Source: Cranoglanis bouderius
Taxonomy: Eukaryota; Chordata; Actinopteri; Siluriformes; Cranoglanididae
Length of the DNA: 64,000 nt
Direction of reading: 5' to 3'
Assembly (NCBI GenBank): GCA_023630585.1
Contig: CM042540.1
Coordinates: 14,056,574-14,120,573, forward strand
This document shows, in pieces, positions 21,748-41,450 of this stretch. Each line of letters begins with the position of its first letter. Within the stretch, counting starts at the first letter, position 1. Position numbers and translations under genes: made by a program. Under the pieces are notes generated by a model. That model was not told where the DNA came from. It worked only from the letters and a program-made list of their open reading frames with translations, and ran no database searches.

Positions 21748-23255
21748 CAGGTGCATCTCAATAAATTAGAATGTCATGGAAAAGTTAATTTATTTCAGTA
21801 ATTCAACTCAAATTGTGAAACTCGTGTATTAAATAAATTCAATGCACACAGACTGAAGTAGTTTAAGTCTTTGGTTCTTTTAATTGTGATGATTTTGGCT
21901 CACATTTAACAAAAACCCACCAATTCACTATCTCAACAAATTAGAATACTTCATAAGGCCAATAAAAAAAACATTTTTAGTGAATTGTTGGCCTTCTGGA
22001 AAGTATGTTCATTTACTGTACATGTACTCAATACTTGGTAGGGGCTCCTTTTGCTTTAATTGCTGCCTCAATTTGGCGTGGCATGGAGGTGATCAGTTTG
22101 TGGCACTGCTGAGGTGGTATGGAAGCCCAGGTTTCTCTGACAGTGGCCTTCAGCTCATCTGCATTTTTTGGTCTATTGTTTCTCATTTTCCTCTCGACAA
22201 TACCCCATAGATTCTCTATGGGGTTCAGGTCTGGTGAGTTTGCTGGCCAGTCAAGCACACCAACACCATGGTCATTTAACCAACTTTTGGTGCTTTTGGC
22301 AGTGTGGGCAGGTGTCAAATCCTGCTGGAAAATGAAATCAGCATCTTCAAAAAGCTGGTCAGCAGAAGGATGCATGAAGTGCTCCAAAATTTCTTGGTAA
22401 ACGGGTGCAGTGACTTTGGTTTTCAAAAAACACAATGGACCAACACCAGCAGATGACATTGCACCCCAAATCATCACAGACTGTGGAAACTTAACACTGG
22501 ACTTCAAGCAACTTGGGCTATGAGCTTCTCCACCCTTCCTCCAGACTCTAGGACCTTGGTTTCCAAATGAAATACAAAACTTGCTCTCATCTGAAAAGAG
22601 GATATTGGGCCACTGGTCAACAGTCCAGTTCTTCTTCTCCTTAGCCCAGGTAAGACGCCTCTGACGTTGTCTGTGGTTCAGGAGTGGCTTAACAAGAGGA
22701 ATACGACAACTGTAGCCAAATTCCTTGACACGTCTGTGTGTGGTGGCTCTTGATGCCTTGACCCCAGCCTCAGTCCATTCCTTGTGAAGTTCACTCAAAT
22801 TCTTGAATCGATTTTGCTTGACAATCCTCATAAGGCTGCGGTTCTCTCGGTTGGTTGTGCATCTTTTTCTTCCACAATTTTTCCTTCCACTCAACTTTCT
22901 GTTAACATGCTTGGATACAGCACTCTGTGAACAGCCAGCTTCTTTGGCAATGAATGTTTGTGGCTTACCTAGTGAACCAAACTGAGAGACCATTTTGAAG
23001 GCTCAGGAAACCTTTGCAGGTGTTTTGAGTTGATTAGCTGATTGGCATGTCACCATATTCTAATTTGTTGAGATAGTGAATTGGTGGGTTTTTGTTAAAT
23101 GTGAGCCAAAATCATCACAATTAAAAGAACCAAAGACTTAAACCAGTTCAGTCTGTGGCATTGAATTTATTTTATACACAAGTTTCACAATTTGAGTTGA
23201 ATTACTGAAATAAACGAACTTTTCCACGACATTCTAATTTATTGAGATGCACCTG
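21748..23255 (-). mobile_element. Tc1-like transposon, copy B
   Basis: Same family as 294-1805 and 27540-29123, flanked by TA (21746-21747, 23256-23257). The ~200-bp inverted repeats each hold an outer and an inner direct repeat (TCTCAATAAATTAGAAT and TCTCAACAAATTAGAAT). The - strand frame is open throughout but lacks 75 bp near its start. Lies between stoml3 and slc25a15. Confidence 0.95.
22028..22993 (-). CDS. Tc1-like transposase, N-terminally deleted (copy B)
   Basis: An open frame of 321 codons. The catalytic triad is present: Asp in FSDESKF, Asp in QQDLTPAHTA and Glu in PDLNPIENLWG, with DD34E spacing. The basic stretch GRKNCGRKRC follows the DNA-binding region. Compared with copy C, 25 codons are missing between GSLG and KPQTF. 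These include the usual start Met (MGKTADL) and the first helix of the paired-like domain. Translation would need the upstream Met (MVSQFG), which lies in the leader of the full-length copy. DNA binding is probably impaired. Confidence 0.8.
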   Translation of the reverse strand: MVSQFGSLGKPQTFIAKEAGCSQSAVSKHVNRKLSGRKNCGRKRCTTNRENRSLMRIVKQNRFKNLSELHKEWTEAGVKASRATTHRRVKEFGYSCRIPLVKPLLNHRQRQRRLTWAKEKKNWTVDQWPNILFSDESKFCISFGNQGPRVWRKGGEAHSPSCLKSSVKFPQSVMIWGAMSSAGVGPLCFLKTKVTAPVYQEILEHFMHPSADQLFEDADFIFQQDLTPAHTAKSTKSWLNDHGVGVLDWPANSPDLNPIENLWGIVERKMRNNRPKNADELKATVRETWASIPPQQCHKLITSMPRQIEAAIKAKGAPTKY

Positions 23256-23306
23256 TATATGAGGAGCTTACCATAAAGATGTTAATTTTTAATGGTATGG
23301 TTAAAG

Positions 23307-23535
23307 GATGATTTAAAATATGAGATGTGAATTTGGGTAATAAGGCCTTCTGCATATTCTTTGATCTTTTTTCCCCCCATTTGAATATGGACATTAATGT
23401 TTTCATACAGATATAATGTAACTATTTTTAAATGATGATTTAAAATATGGAATGTGAATTTGGGCAAAGCTGGCCTAATGCATATGCCTGAATATAGACA
23501 TTAATGTTTTCATGCAGATATAATGTAACTAATTT
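23307..23535. repeat. two-copy tandem repeat, period about 127 bp
   Basis: GATGATTTAAAATATG at 23307 and 23434 starts two tandem units. Both contain TGTGAATTTGGG and end ACATTAATGTTTTCATNCAG, then ATATAATGTAACTA. The second unit is about 20 bp shorter in the middle. Confidence 0.85.
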
Positions 23536-23680
23536 AATGTAATAAACAAATAAACAAACAAATAAATAAAAATCAACCTGTGGCTGCAGTTCAAAAGTAG
23601 CCTTGTGATTTATGATGTATATTCTCTTGTATATATTCACTAAATTAAAAACTAAAGACATTTTAATTAGTGAAATCATA

Positions 23681-23686
23681 TTTATT
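23681..23686 (-). terminator. slc25a15: possible slc25a15 polyadenylation signal
   Basis: TTTATT on + is AATAAA on -, within AAATCAAATAAATATG about 800 bases past the stop. Plausible for a long 3' UTR but unproven. Confidence 0.3.
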
Positions 23687-24480
23687 TGATTTGCAAAATG
23701 CCAACATGGTACTTATCTATACAGTTGTAACTGTGTAAAATGCAAAGTAGTCCAGGTACAGTACAGTTGTTATTTAGCATATTCACAATAGCTCTGGGTT
23801 TCTTAGGAACCATTGTGTTATTGTTGAATTAGATGTCCACTGCTCCCTCAGATGCTGGCTATGTTGGGAGCCACAACACTGCTTACCACAAACACAAACT
23901 CCCCTGGAATGGAAATGTTACAGAGATATAACAAAGTTTTTCTTGTTCATTCACCTGAATGGACTCAGTCAATTACTTTAAAATCCATTAAAACAATACA
24001 TGGGATGTACGTTTTACATTTGCTTTTCTATTTTAGATATATGGTCATACGCTACAAAAATATCATTGTCTCCAAATTGTATTCTTAAAAGTATATGTTT
24101 ATATGAATAGACTGTGTAAAGAACTGTGTGAAGGCAGACTATAAAAATAAAGAAAAAGCATCCAGTTTGTCACACAGCTCAGGGTGCAAATTAAAATTAC
24201 ATGGTAAAATACCCTATGGAAAAAATTATTTGTGCTTCAAGGAAAATATTTTCTTATATAAAGATTTTCCTGACCTGGCAGATAAAAAGTCCTAAACATA
24301 GACTAGACAATGTGGAGGGTATGAAACATATGACTACTGTTCATACCAACATAAAATAAATAAAAAACAAAAAACAAAATAGGCAGCATACAAGTTATTT
24401 GGAATAATCTTTTAAAATATAGAAGCACCTCTAATGTGCGGACAGCACGGAATGTTTAAAAGGAATTACGGACCCTTGTG

Positions 24481-32754
<8,274 letters not shown>

Positions 32755-33373
32755 GATTTTATAACCTTCTTTTGTGTTACCACCTGTTAAAAACACACAA
32801 GTCTTTCAATACACAGCCTAGATATCCACACTTCATGAACAGTGTAAGCAGTGTGAAAGTGTTATTGATAAATCAGTTCCATGAAAACATCTACTCTTGG
32901 AAAAAGATGAAACATTACCATTTATGAACCAATACATGAAGGTTTTCAACCCACTGGCCAATACTAATGACTAGGCGATTGTGAGATTTAAAAGAGAATA
33001 ATTATGTTAGGATGCAGTTTCAACACAACTTATCACATTAGGTTTAGTTTAGAACATAAAAACGGGACTGATCCGGGATACAAACTTTGGGCCTTTAGAT
33101 CTGTGTTGCTTAATCTTCACTGAAAGATTAAAGATATTCAAAATCAAAGGAGCTGAAGGATTGTGGACAAATGGGACTTAAACACTCCTAAATCAGTATA
33201 AGCATAATCAAACTGAATTTAAACAAGACCGACCCTGTAATTAGTTCGTTGCAAAACAGTACTCAAGGGCGCATCACAATGTGCACTCGGCGTGTTGAGG
33301 CATTTTATTCCGACGTTAAGCAAGACGATTTTCATTTCCGGGTTCCTTCAAAGACGAACAACTTCACACTTAC

Positions 33374-33720
33374 CGTATCTTCTTATCTGAAATATTTTGG
33401 GGTTTTCTTCCACATCTACTGTTAAGTCCGCGTGCGTGTTTCAGGAAAATGTGCATCAAGTACAGTGAGCTCAGCAGCTTTTCCTGTCTCTCTCTCTGTG
33501 TGTGTGTGTGTGTGTTAATAAGGGTGTGTGCTACGAGGCTGATACACTCAGACACGTCAGCAAGCATTCATTTTAGTCTAAACCCTGGATACACGATTTT
33601 TTGTTTGTTTGTTTTTTTAATCCCTGTTGGATCTCAGAGTTGACATTTTTTGACCAGGTGAAGTGAGCAGTGAATTTCCAGGTCTAAGCTCGATCACAAC
33701 CGAGTGCGATCCGGTGATGT
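33374..33720 (-). other. slc25a15: probable slc25a15 non-coding first exon
   Basis: On the - strand, GATACG|GTAAGTGT at 33374 is a strong donor upstream of the acceptor at 32784. The region before it is CpG-containing and leads into the candidate promoter. It also has a short upstream frame (ATG at 33415, 10 codons, MWKKTPKYFR). The 5' end is a guess. Confidence 0.5.
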
Positions 33721-33843
33721 GGAAGAATTAAAAGTCGATCTGATGATTAAATGAAAGACACGTTAATAGTGCTCCGAACATGTTCGTGTTTCCTCATCCA
33801 TGTCTTCATTCACACTTTGCGTTTTCGTTACTTCTCCTTATCT

Positions 33844-33975
33844 AGATGAGCGTTAGGTTGGCGAGGCAAGGTACAGGAGGTCCAGCTCCATCTTTCTTTG
33901 GGTCACGTGGTAACAGAGTCGCGTTGTTTGCGTTCTCATTGGGGATTCTGGGGAATTACAACACGCGTGCTGCGT
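33844..33975 (-). promoter_or_regulatory. slc25a15: candidate slc25a15 promoter
   Basis: It contains an E-box CACGTG in TCACGTGG (33904-33909) and an inverted CCAAT (ATTGG, 33938-33942). A - strand TTGTAATTCCCCAGAATC at about 33962-33944 resembles the ZNF143 motif (ACTACAATTCCCAG) with one inserted C. CpG-rich sequence follows (ACACGCGTGCTGCGTGCGCG). The position just upstream of the probable first exon fits a housekeeping-type promoter. Confidence 0.4.
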
Positions 33976-34046
33976 GCGCGTGCAACTCCGATTTTGCCTA
34001 ATCTTCTAGAAAACACGTGAAAAAAAGGTCAAATGTACGCCTCTGT

Positions 34047-34048
<2 letters not shown>

Positions 34049-34144
<96 letters not shown>
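34049..34144 (+). repeat. poly-A/(AT)n/poly-T microsatellite
   Basis: A-run, about 40 AT units, then T-run. Perfectly self-complementary overall. Confidence 0.97.
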
Positions 34145-35754
34145 AATTAATGTTAATCACACAGACTGCAGACATACACATTTACCCTCATTAATAAACA
34201 GCAGATTCTATGAATATGCAAATTAGAATCGCCCCATAATTTCTACACGCTCCATCCTCTTTCTTAAAAGAATGCAACTAAATTGCTGCAGTTAGTTTTG
34301 ACCAGTGTGAATACTGAAAGAATTTCATTAGAAATTAGTTTAGGGTGACGTCAGGAATCCATGGATATATATGGACAACTGGACATATATACGCTTAACC
34401 ACACTCTAATGACAATAATTAAACACTACAAAGATTTGTATGGGCGTTTCAGATTGCATAATGATTGACAGCGGCGTCTCCACGGCAACGTAAATAACTC
34501 AAAACTCAAAAAGACATTGATGAGCACGCGTGCAATACCACCACAGCCCTCTAGGGGGATCTGGCTCTCAGGTTGTAAAATAAAGGGTGTAATTCCAGCC
34601 AAGCCAACTAGTTTGAAGGCTAACATTATTTATTAATTCATTTTAATCTGGTGTAGCTCCAGCTTGGTTGAAATGAAAACTTGGTTCTTTCGTGAATAAA
34701 ATGAAGAACTTCTGTTTTAGATCAGGCTTTATCTCTGGTCTTGACTGATATACCTGAATTATTCATCATATGGAAGAGAAAATACAGCAAAATAAATTCA
34801 GGAAGTGTATAAATTAGGCAAGAAATATACAGAACGTGAATAAACAAGTAAACAAATAAACAACGAAATAAACAAGTGAACAAGTACATGAAATATGACA
34901 CATGAGATAGAAATTATATAAATTAATTACTTTATGAATTGAATAAATAAATGAGGTTAATGTTTAAATAAATAGAGTACGGAAAACAAGAACACACAAA
35001 GGATTAAAGATAGCATAAATAAAAAATTGATACAATATAGGTGCATAATATAATATTCTATTTTATTAATTGTGCTTATTTGTGTATTTTAATTATTTCC
35101 CTATTTGAAACATCTGATTCACAGAGAGTGTTAATATTAACAGTATTATGATGTTAGTCCAGCGACATTAGTGACATTACTGTCTTGAACAGCAGTTTAT
35201 TTAAGACATCCATGAGAGACGACTTGGCAGTTTTAAAATTGACCGCAAGATGGCGGTATGGTTACGTGCGCCGCATTTCAGTGAGCTACAAAAAAAAAAC
35301 AAAAAACAAAAAAAAAAACCCTGCACATTATCTCCTAAACTGAGTGGAAACAACACGCCAGCACTGGTACTGAACAATCTGTAGACTACACAGCTGTACT
35401 GCTCCACAGCAGTGCATGGTAGTAGCATTTGATTGGCACAATGTTGGCCCTGCAGACGAAATAATTACGTTTCACTTACATCAAGTTAAATAGAGTAGGC
35501 CTAGTAGTTGGAGGGCTGTTTGTTTGTTTCTTTGTTTGCTTGTTTTTAACAAGTTGCTCTTATTTACTTTCTTAATCTTACATCACCATTTCGTTACAGG
35601 GTCCTAATTTCTATATGATCAAATCTGTAGATTTTTCTGTCATGTTTTGCAGTGACAAATGATGTTAGTTGATGTAAACATTTTTTAAATTGATGTTAGA
35701 TTGACATTAAATTTCAGATTTCGTTAGACAGCTCGGTTCTTCTGGACTATATTT
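34145..35754. other. intergenic DNA between slc25a15 and foxo1
   Basis: AT-rich, no exon recognised. It contains A-rich runs at about 35286-35320. Confidence 0.5.
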
Positions 35755-36118
35755 AGCCTCCATCCATCCATTTTCCATACTGCATATCCTGCATGGGGTC
35801 ATGGGGGAGCCTGGAGCCATGGGGGAGCCTGGATCCTATCCCATGGAACTTGGGGCTCAAGGCGGGGGACACCCTGGACAGGGTGCCAACCCATCACAGG
35901 GCATAATTGCAAACACATATTCACAAAACTACAGACAATTTGGAAAAGACAATCAACCTACAATGCATGTCTTTGGATTGGGGGAGGAAACCAAAGAACC
36001 CAGAGGAAACCCCCAAAGCACAGAGAGCATGCAAGCTCCACGCACACAGGGCAGAGGTGGGATTCGAACCTCCAACTCGGGAGGTGCAAGGCAAGCATGC
36101 TAACCATTAAGCCACCCC
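35755..36118 (+). repeat. dispersed teleost repeat, near-complete copy
   Basis: Starts CCTCCATCCATCCATTTTCC, continues GGACACCCTGGACAGGGTGC and TTTGGATTGGGGGAGGAAAC, and ends CATGCTAACCATTAAGCCAC. Copies also lie at 42005-42345 and in fragments at 16995 and 54210. The open frames inside are not genes. Confidence 0.8.
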
Positions 36119-36379
36119 CCACAAGTAAGCCCATTTCCCATCAAAATATTTTACCCAATTAATGCATGTCCCATGTTTTCATACGTGAAGTATCAAAGCT
36201 CGACTATAAGCTCGACTCTAGGCTGTATGTAGACATATTTGGTTCTGTGGCTTAGACCTGTTCCTAGATAGCCAGGACATGCACTTATGTTTATCACACT
36301 GACAGACACACGACCAATAATAACACTCCATGATGTTTATTAAAGCTCCTTGAAGGATCCACGTGCACTTGAAGGCGGC

Positions 36380-36935
36380 ACATTGTGAGCTGAAGCGCAG
36401 CGCTTTTCTTTCAGAGCCTGGAATGAAAAGTGTTTACTACTCCTGGGTGGAGAAAAGCGGTGTTTTTGCGCCGTTTCGCTTTCAAAGCGCTTCTGTGATT
36501 GGCTGCTGCCAGCTGCCAATCAAGCGTGGGCGGTATCTGATGACCAATGATAGATGAGTTCGGGTAACGCCGCTTCCAGACCAGTGCTCGCGCTCGGTCT
36601 CACACACACTCACGCACACGCACACAAACACACGGTGACAGGAGCACGCACGAGCGGAATACTAGCTTGGCCGGATTGCTGAAACTTTGACCACAACTTC
36701 ATAACAAAGCCTTCAGATGTCAGTCACTCTCCGATCCCTCGAGCTCGGTTTCACTTACGGTTTCAACGCGTTACAAATGTAGGATAGTAGTATTTACTTC
36801 TCGCGAAACTTTTTTTTCCCCTTCTTCATCGCTGCCTTTTTTTTTCGTGTTTAAGCCGCGCTCTTGTGCGCGCCGTCGCGCCTGAGTCACTCGCGCGCCG
36901 CCAACTCTATGTGACGTTGGGCGTTTGTCGGTACC
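36380..36935 (+). promoter_or_regulatory. foxo1: candidate foxo1 promoter and 5' UTR
   Basis: A CpG-rich region ahead of the foxo1 start. TGTTTAC at 36431-36437 is the inverted FOXO core GTAAACA. Three CCAAT boxes lie close together: inverted at 36498-36502, and direct at 36516-36520 and 36544-36548. GTGGGCGG at about 36526 fits EGR/Sp1-type sites, and TGAGTCA at about 36884 is an AP-1 site. The transcription start is unknown. Confidence 0.45.
36717..36782 (+). other. upstream open reading frame, 21 codons
   Basis: ATG at 36717 opens MSVTLRSLELGFTYGFNALQ-M and stops at TAG 36780-36782, about 150 bases before the foxo1 ATG. Whether it is in the mRNA depends on the unmapped transcription start. 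Confidence 0.3.
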
Positions 36936-37517
36936 ATGGCGGAAGCGGCCCAACAGCAACAACAGCAGCAGCAGCTGGTCGACATCGACCCGGACTTTGA
37001 GCCTCTGTCGCGGCCCCGATCATGCACTTGGCCGCTGCCCCGGCCGGAGTTCACCAACCCCGCCGACTCGAGCACGTCCTCGCCGGCCCCGTCTGTCAAG
37101 CACGAGCCGAGCGGCACTGCGGACTTCCTCACGAGCCTCAGTCTGCTTGAAGAATCCGAGGACTATGCTGACGACAAGCCGCTTGTCTTGTGCCCAGATT
37201 TCCAGTGCCAAGAAAACTGCAGGCACCGACAACAGCAGCAGCGGCCGCAGATCTCTGGCGCTCAGCTTCCCCCACAACAGCAGCAGCAACAGGTGCCGTT
37301 ACTTTCCTCATCTTCTACAGCGGCGGCGGCGCAGCGGAAGAGCGGCTCGGCACGGCGCAACGCCTGGGGCAACATGTCATACGCTGACCTGATCACCAAG
37401 GCCATCGAGAGCTCGCCCGAGAAGCGCCTCACTCTCTCGCAGATCTACGACTGGATGGTGAAGAGCGTGCCTTACTTCAAGGACAAGGGCGACAGCAACA
37501 GCTCCGCCGGCTGGAAG
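36936..37517 (+). CDS. foxo1: forkhead box protein O1, first coding exon
   Basis: ATG in GTACCATGG opens 194 codons to the donor TGGAAG|GTATTT at 37517, the usual FOXO exon-1 end. The N-terminus is MAEAA, then eight Gln, then DIDPDFEPLSRPRSCTWPLP. Thr31 in RPRSCT is the first AKT phosphosite (Thr24 of human FOXO1). LLEESEDYADD is conserved. Residues 140-194 are the forkhead start (RRNAWGNMSYADLITKAIES through VPYFKDKGDSNSSAGWK). The recognition helix, nuclear localisation signal and transactivation domain lie in exon 2, beyond the window. The Gln-rich tracts (6-13, about 98-101, about 113-118) are not in human FOXO1. FOXO1 is an insulin/AKT-controlled transcription factor. Confidence 0.93.
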
Positions 37518-39093
37518 GTATTTATGCAGTGCACAGGGTACATTGCACGTGCAATAAGGGAACAACACTAAGCAGTGCAGCTTACTGCATGTCCTTGAGT
37601 TTTTAAACATTGGATTGTCATCCAGTGTTTAAATGAGTGATTTTTTTTGGCGTCTCCTTATTCCTTATGTGTACCACAAGGGGAATTAAAGTGCACACAA
37701 CAGGTCCCTTGCTGCCAGTGTCCCACTGCCAGTCATATGACAGGTCCCGAGTAAAGTTAGGCATGAAGTGTCTGCTGACGAGGAGGATTCCTGGCTCTGG
37801 ATGCATATAGTCTACAGCTTTGCTGTGTTACTAAGTGCTGTGTTACTGTGTGTATGCATACTGTCTGGCATTGGGGTTTTAGGAGTTTCTTCTTCTTTCA
37901 TGCATGCTAAAAGTGTGAGAACAGTTCCATTACCATTTATAATTTGTGTTACTATATAGAGTTATCAACAAAGTTGATGTCATAGAAATGTATCTCAGGT
38001 GAATCAGTGTCTTTCCTAAGTGGTTAATAGAATGACCAGACCGTAAGGTTTCAGTATTTCTTGTTAGTAAGTTTTGTTATTATTTTCATTACCATTATAT
38101 GCCATGCTGGGTTTTGCATTCACGTCAAATTATAGTACCAGAGTTCAAATCTATTTTGCCGCGCACATAACCCAGGAGTGGGAGAGCGCCAGGCCCTTGA
38201 GGCCACCCCAGTTTAACCCCAGGTGGCATAGTGTTCTGAAGTCAGTTGCGACACTACAGCTTTTTTAGATGGCACAGACACCCTCATGATTTGTCATGTT
38301 CCTCGTAAGCCTGAAGCCACCTGACAACCAGAGAAACAAAAAAACATTCCCGTGGAAATCCATGGAAACCACCTTGTGAGACGGGAGCCAAAGTTACGTT
38401 GTTAGGTGTAGTACCTTGTCACACCACACACTATTAATAACCAACGGCTTATGCGTCAATTCACCCATGATGCATGCCAGGTATGTTTGCATGAAAGACT
38501 ACACATGCAGGCAAACCTTGGTTCCACCCACTGATTTGAGTTCATTGTCCCAGCATTCCTCAGGCTTTGTGCTTTTGTGAGTGCGATTTTGCAAGCTTAG
38601 TGCTCTGTGACCTGCCTAAATGTGTGTATGAGTCACTCTGAGAGAGCTCTCCGTCACGAAAAGGCCTGTTACTTATGACACACGCTACGTAACAATGCAG
38701 ACAGTGTTTTGATTCAGTTATCAAAAAGGAATTCGGTGGAACGGTATACATGACGTCTGTTACTGCGCCAGTGTTGTGGTTGTAAAAGCCATTTAATCTC
38801 ATTGATTGAGTAACTCATGTGTATTTGAGGTCAGTTGGTGGCCAATACATTTTCTTTCTGATACCATAAACTTTTACAGTTAGCGCTTATATTATCCTTT
38901 CTCCTTGTAAGACCTCAGGTTCATTTGCATATGGTATTGTGTCTAAAAGTTAGACACAACTCAATTTTTCTAAACCTTTTTCCTTATAACTTCAGTGCTT
39001 GCATAGATGAACACTAGGCTCTTATTGTCCTGTAGGCATTTGTGTGAGTGTGTGTGATTAGGAGTGAGAGTGTAAATCTGGTCAGCCTAGGTG

Positions 39094-39096
<3 letters not shown>

Positions 39097-39134
<38 letters not shown>
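39097..39134 (+). repeat. (GT)n microsatellite
   Basis: GT repeats followed by a G-run. Confidence 0.95.
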
Positions 39135-39137
<3 letters not shown>

Positions 39138-40984
39138 GTGGGGGGGTACAAGGCATCACTACACTGCTTATTCTTAAATACCCTGTTGAGCTTGTAAGCA
39201 ACTTCACAGCTTCTTTTGTCAAGGCTACTAAGCGGAAGTGGAGAATAGACACTGAGTACGAGTGCACAGGCATTTTTACCTGATCTGTTCTTCAGATAAA
39301 ACTGTGCATCCTTTTCCAAAATGAAGAGAAAGATACACAGAGAGAGAAGTTGAGAGTGCTGTTCATGGCAAAAGAAGAGGCATTGACAGATGCATTTTTT
39401 TTTTTTACCCACGTCCACAGGCACTCAAGCACTTTCCCTGATTCATTGGGCTTAAATTGTTGACTCGTGAAGTGGAGAGGAATTCTGAAACAGGTCCAGT
39501 TGAATTCAAGTCCAGACTGTAAACGGATCCTTTTTACAAAGTAACTCACACTGCTTTAATGTCAAACCTCCCAGGGAGAAACCCTTGTGGCCACGCCGGC
39601 TGTGATCTCCTCTAGTAGCATGAGACACAAGGCTGTGCTGTACATAGAGAGTACAACAAGAGGTATTTGTTGGACTACACAAAAAAACGTATTTAAGTCA
39701 TGATCTTGATTCATTTCTCAATGCAATTCAACTCAAGAACCGCCGATTATGCATAATTTTGTGCTTTTGCAACCATTGCTTAAAATTGCATATAAGCATG
39801 CCACTATTCTTCCTTAAGCACTGTAAATAATGACCATAGACGTTGTGTCGCATGACCTCATCCATGCACCTGAAGCCAGTGATGCATTTTGTATAAAGTG
39901 CATTTATCAAGACTGACTTTCACCAACAAGTGGCTATGAGTTGCTCTCATAGAAGAACAGAAACAACGGCTATTTATTTACCTAGCCTTCTTTACCCTAG
40001 GTTCTTTTTAAATTTGGAGGGCACCCAAAATGATTAAACAGATATACTAAATAGCAGTTATTTTTGCTCAGGATTTTATTGTAATACAAACATTCCAGTA
40101 AATCAGTAATTCAAAATGCAGGCAGGCCGTCATTCACGTGCATCCACTAGGAAACTGTAGTTACCACAGTCTGCTGCAGTGATGTAAGCATTTAATAAAT
40201 GCTGTATACATATTGTTCCTTACAAAATTGGTCGCAGAATCATTAGTGAGAATTGTGAATTCAGTTCTAAGTTAAAAACAAAAATTGTGATTCATATTTC
40301 ATCAAGAATCATGCAGCTCTAGGTAATTGGAACTTTCAGGTATTTACTTGTTCTGGTGGGACGAAATCACCATAAGAACAAGTATATCACCGTAAAAGTA
40401 TATTATAAACTATACTTCACAAACTCTCTATGCTTGAAGTATTAGTCACTCAGCTCTTTTTCTTAAATGAACATTAAGATAATTCACATATTAAATTAGC
40501 TTTACATATTAAACACCTGGCACCTGGTCTTTAGGTACAGATACAGGTATGCCTGGAGAAGTGCACAGCCATAGCAATTAACAGAATCAAAATGATCCCT
40601 AATAGCCTCAAATTTCCAGCACTTTTTGGAACTTAATAACCAAGTGAATGGCACTGATAGTAAATGGAAGATGTTCAGTGAGCCATTTCTGTGCAGTAAG
40701 AGGTGAGTCATCATGTCCTTTGCTGCTGGAGCCTTTCTCAGTCTCTTAGTGCATTAAGAGAGCTGACTGTAGTTCAGGATTTTTTCATCAGAAAAAGCAA
40801 ATGAAGTGCTATACCTGAGGTTGATGACTAGACTTACAGTACACATTTCATGCAAATTTCTATTAAAAGTAGGCAAAAGATTAAACCAAATATGAGCAGT
40901 GCCTCTTTAGTTTGTCAGTTTATGTTGAACATTTAGCATTTGTGTGTTCAGAATATTGCACGTGACTGCGCACAGCACTGTGTT

Positions 40985-40987
<3 letters not shown>

Positions 40988-41022
<35 letters not shown>
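40988..41022 (+). repeat. (CA)n microsatellite
   Basis: Uninterrupted CA units. Confidence 0.95.
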
Positions 41023-41027
<5 letters not shown>

Positions 41028-41450
41028 CCAGATGTCTTTGCTCCGTGCACAGACGACCCTGTATCTGTTCTTCCTGTTACTCCTATACGACACAGACGTC
41101 ACTCGGCTAGTGCAAATATTTGATGCAGCACATGGCCACCAATCATCACTGTTGGCTTACGAGCCAAGAATCGATTTTTCCCGTCCTTCAGTACGTCACA
41201 CACTTCACTCTCATGATAGTGCATTCTCCACCACCTCCGCCAGTCGCCTGATCCCTTTGAAACAAACTAAAGCTCGGTTCCAGCATTCAAGTGAAGGGCA
41301 TCATGTTGACTTGAAATAATTTCTTACTACATTCATTTCACAGATCTTTTGGATGGCCAGTGTCGTGTAATGGCGCTGATATGTAAGGAATAAAACACGA
41401 TGGGGTGTGGTGTAAAATCAGTGACAGTGTGATATGTTACTACCTGATTG

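Noticed and set aside
35801..36110. 100- and 67-codon frames
   Set aside because: Inside a dispersed teleost repeat whose other copy (42005-42345) has similar chance frames.
36925..37392. 155-codon + strand frame over foxo1
   Set aside because: Overlaps the foxo1 exon in another frame. Its Arg/Ser/Thr-rich content is a shadow of the GC-rich foxo1 coding sequence.
41032..41319. 95-codon frame with a hydrophobic start, resembling a signal peptide
   Set aside because: Lies in the foxo1 intron directly after a CA microsatellite, with no homology I recognise. Probably chance.
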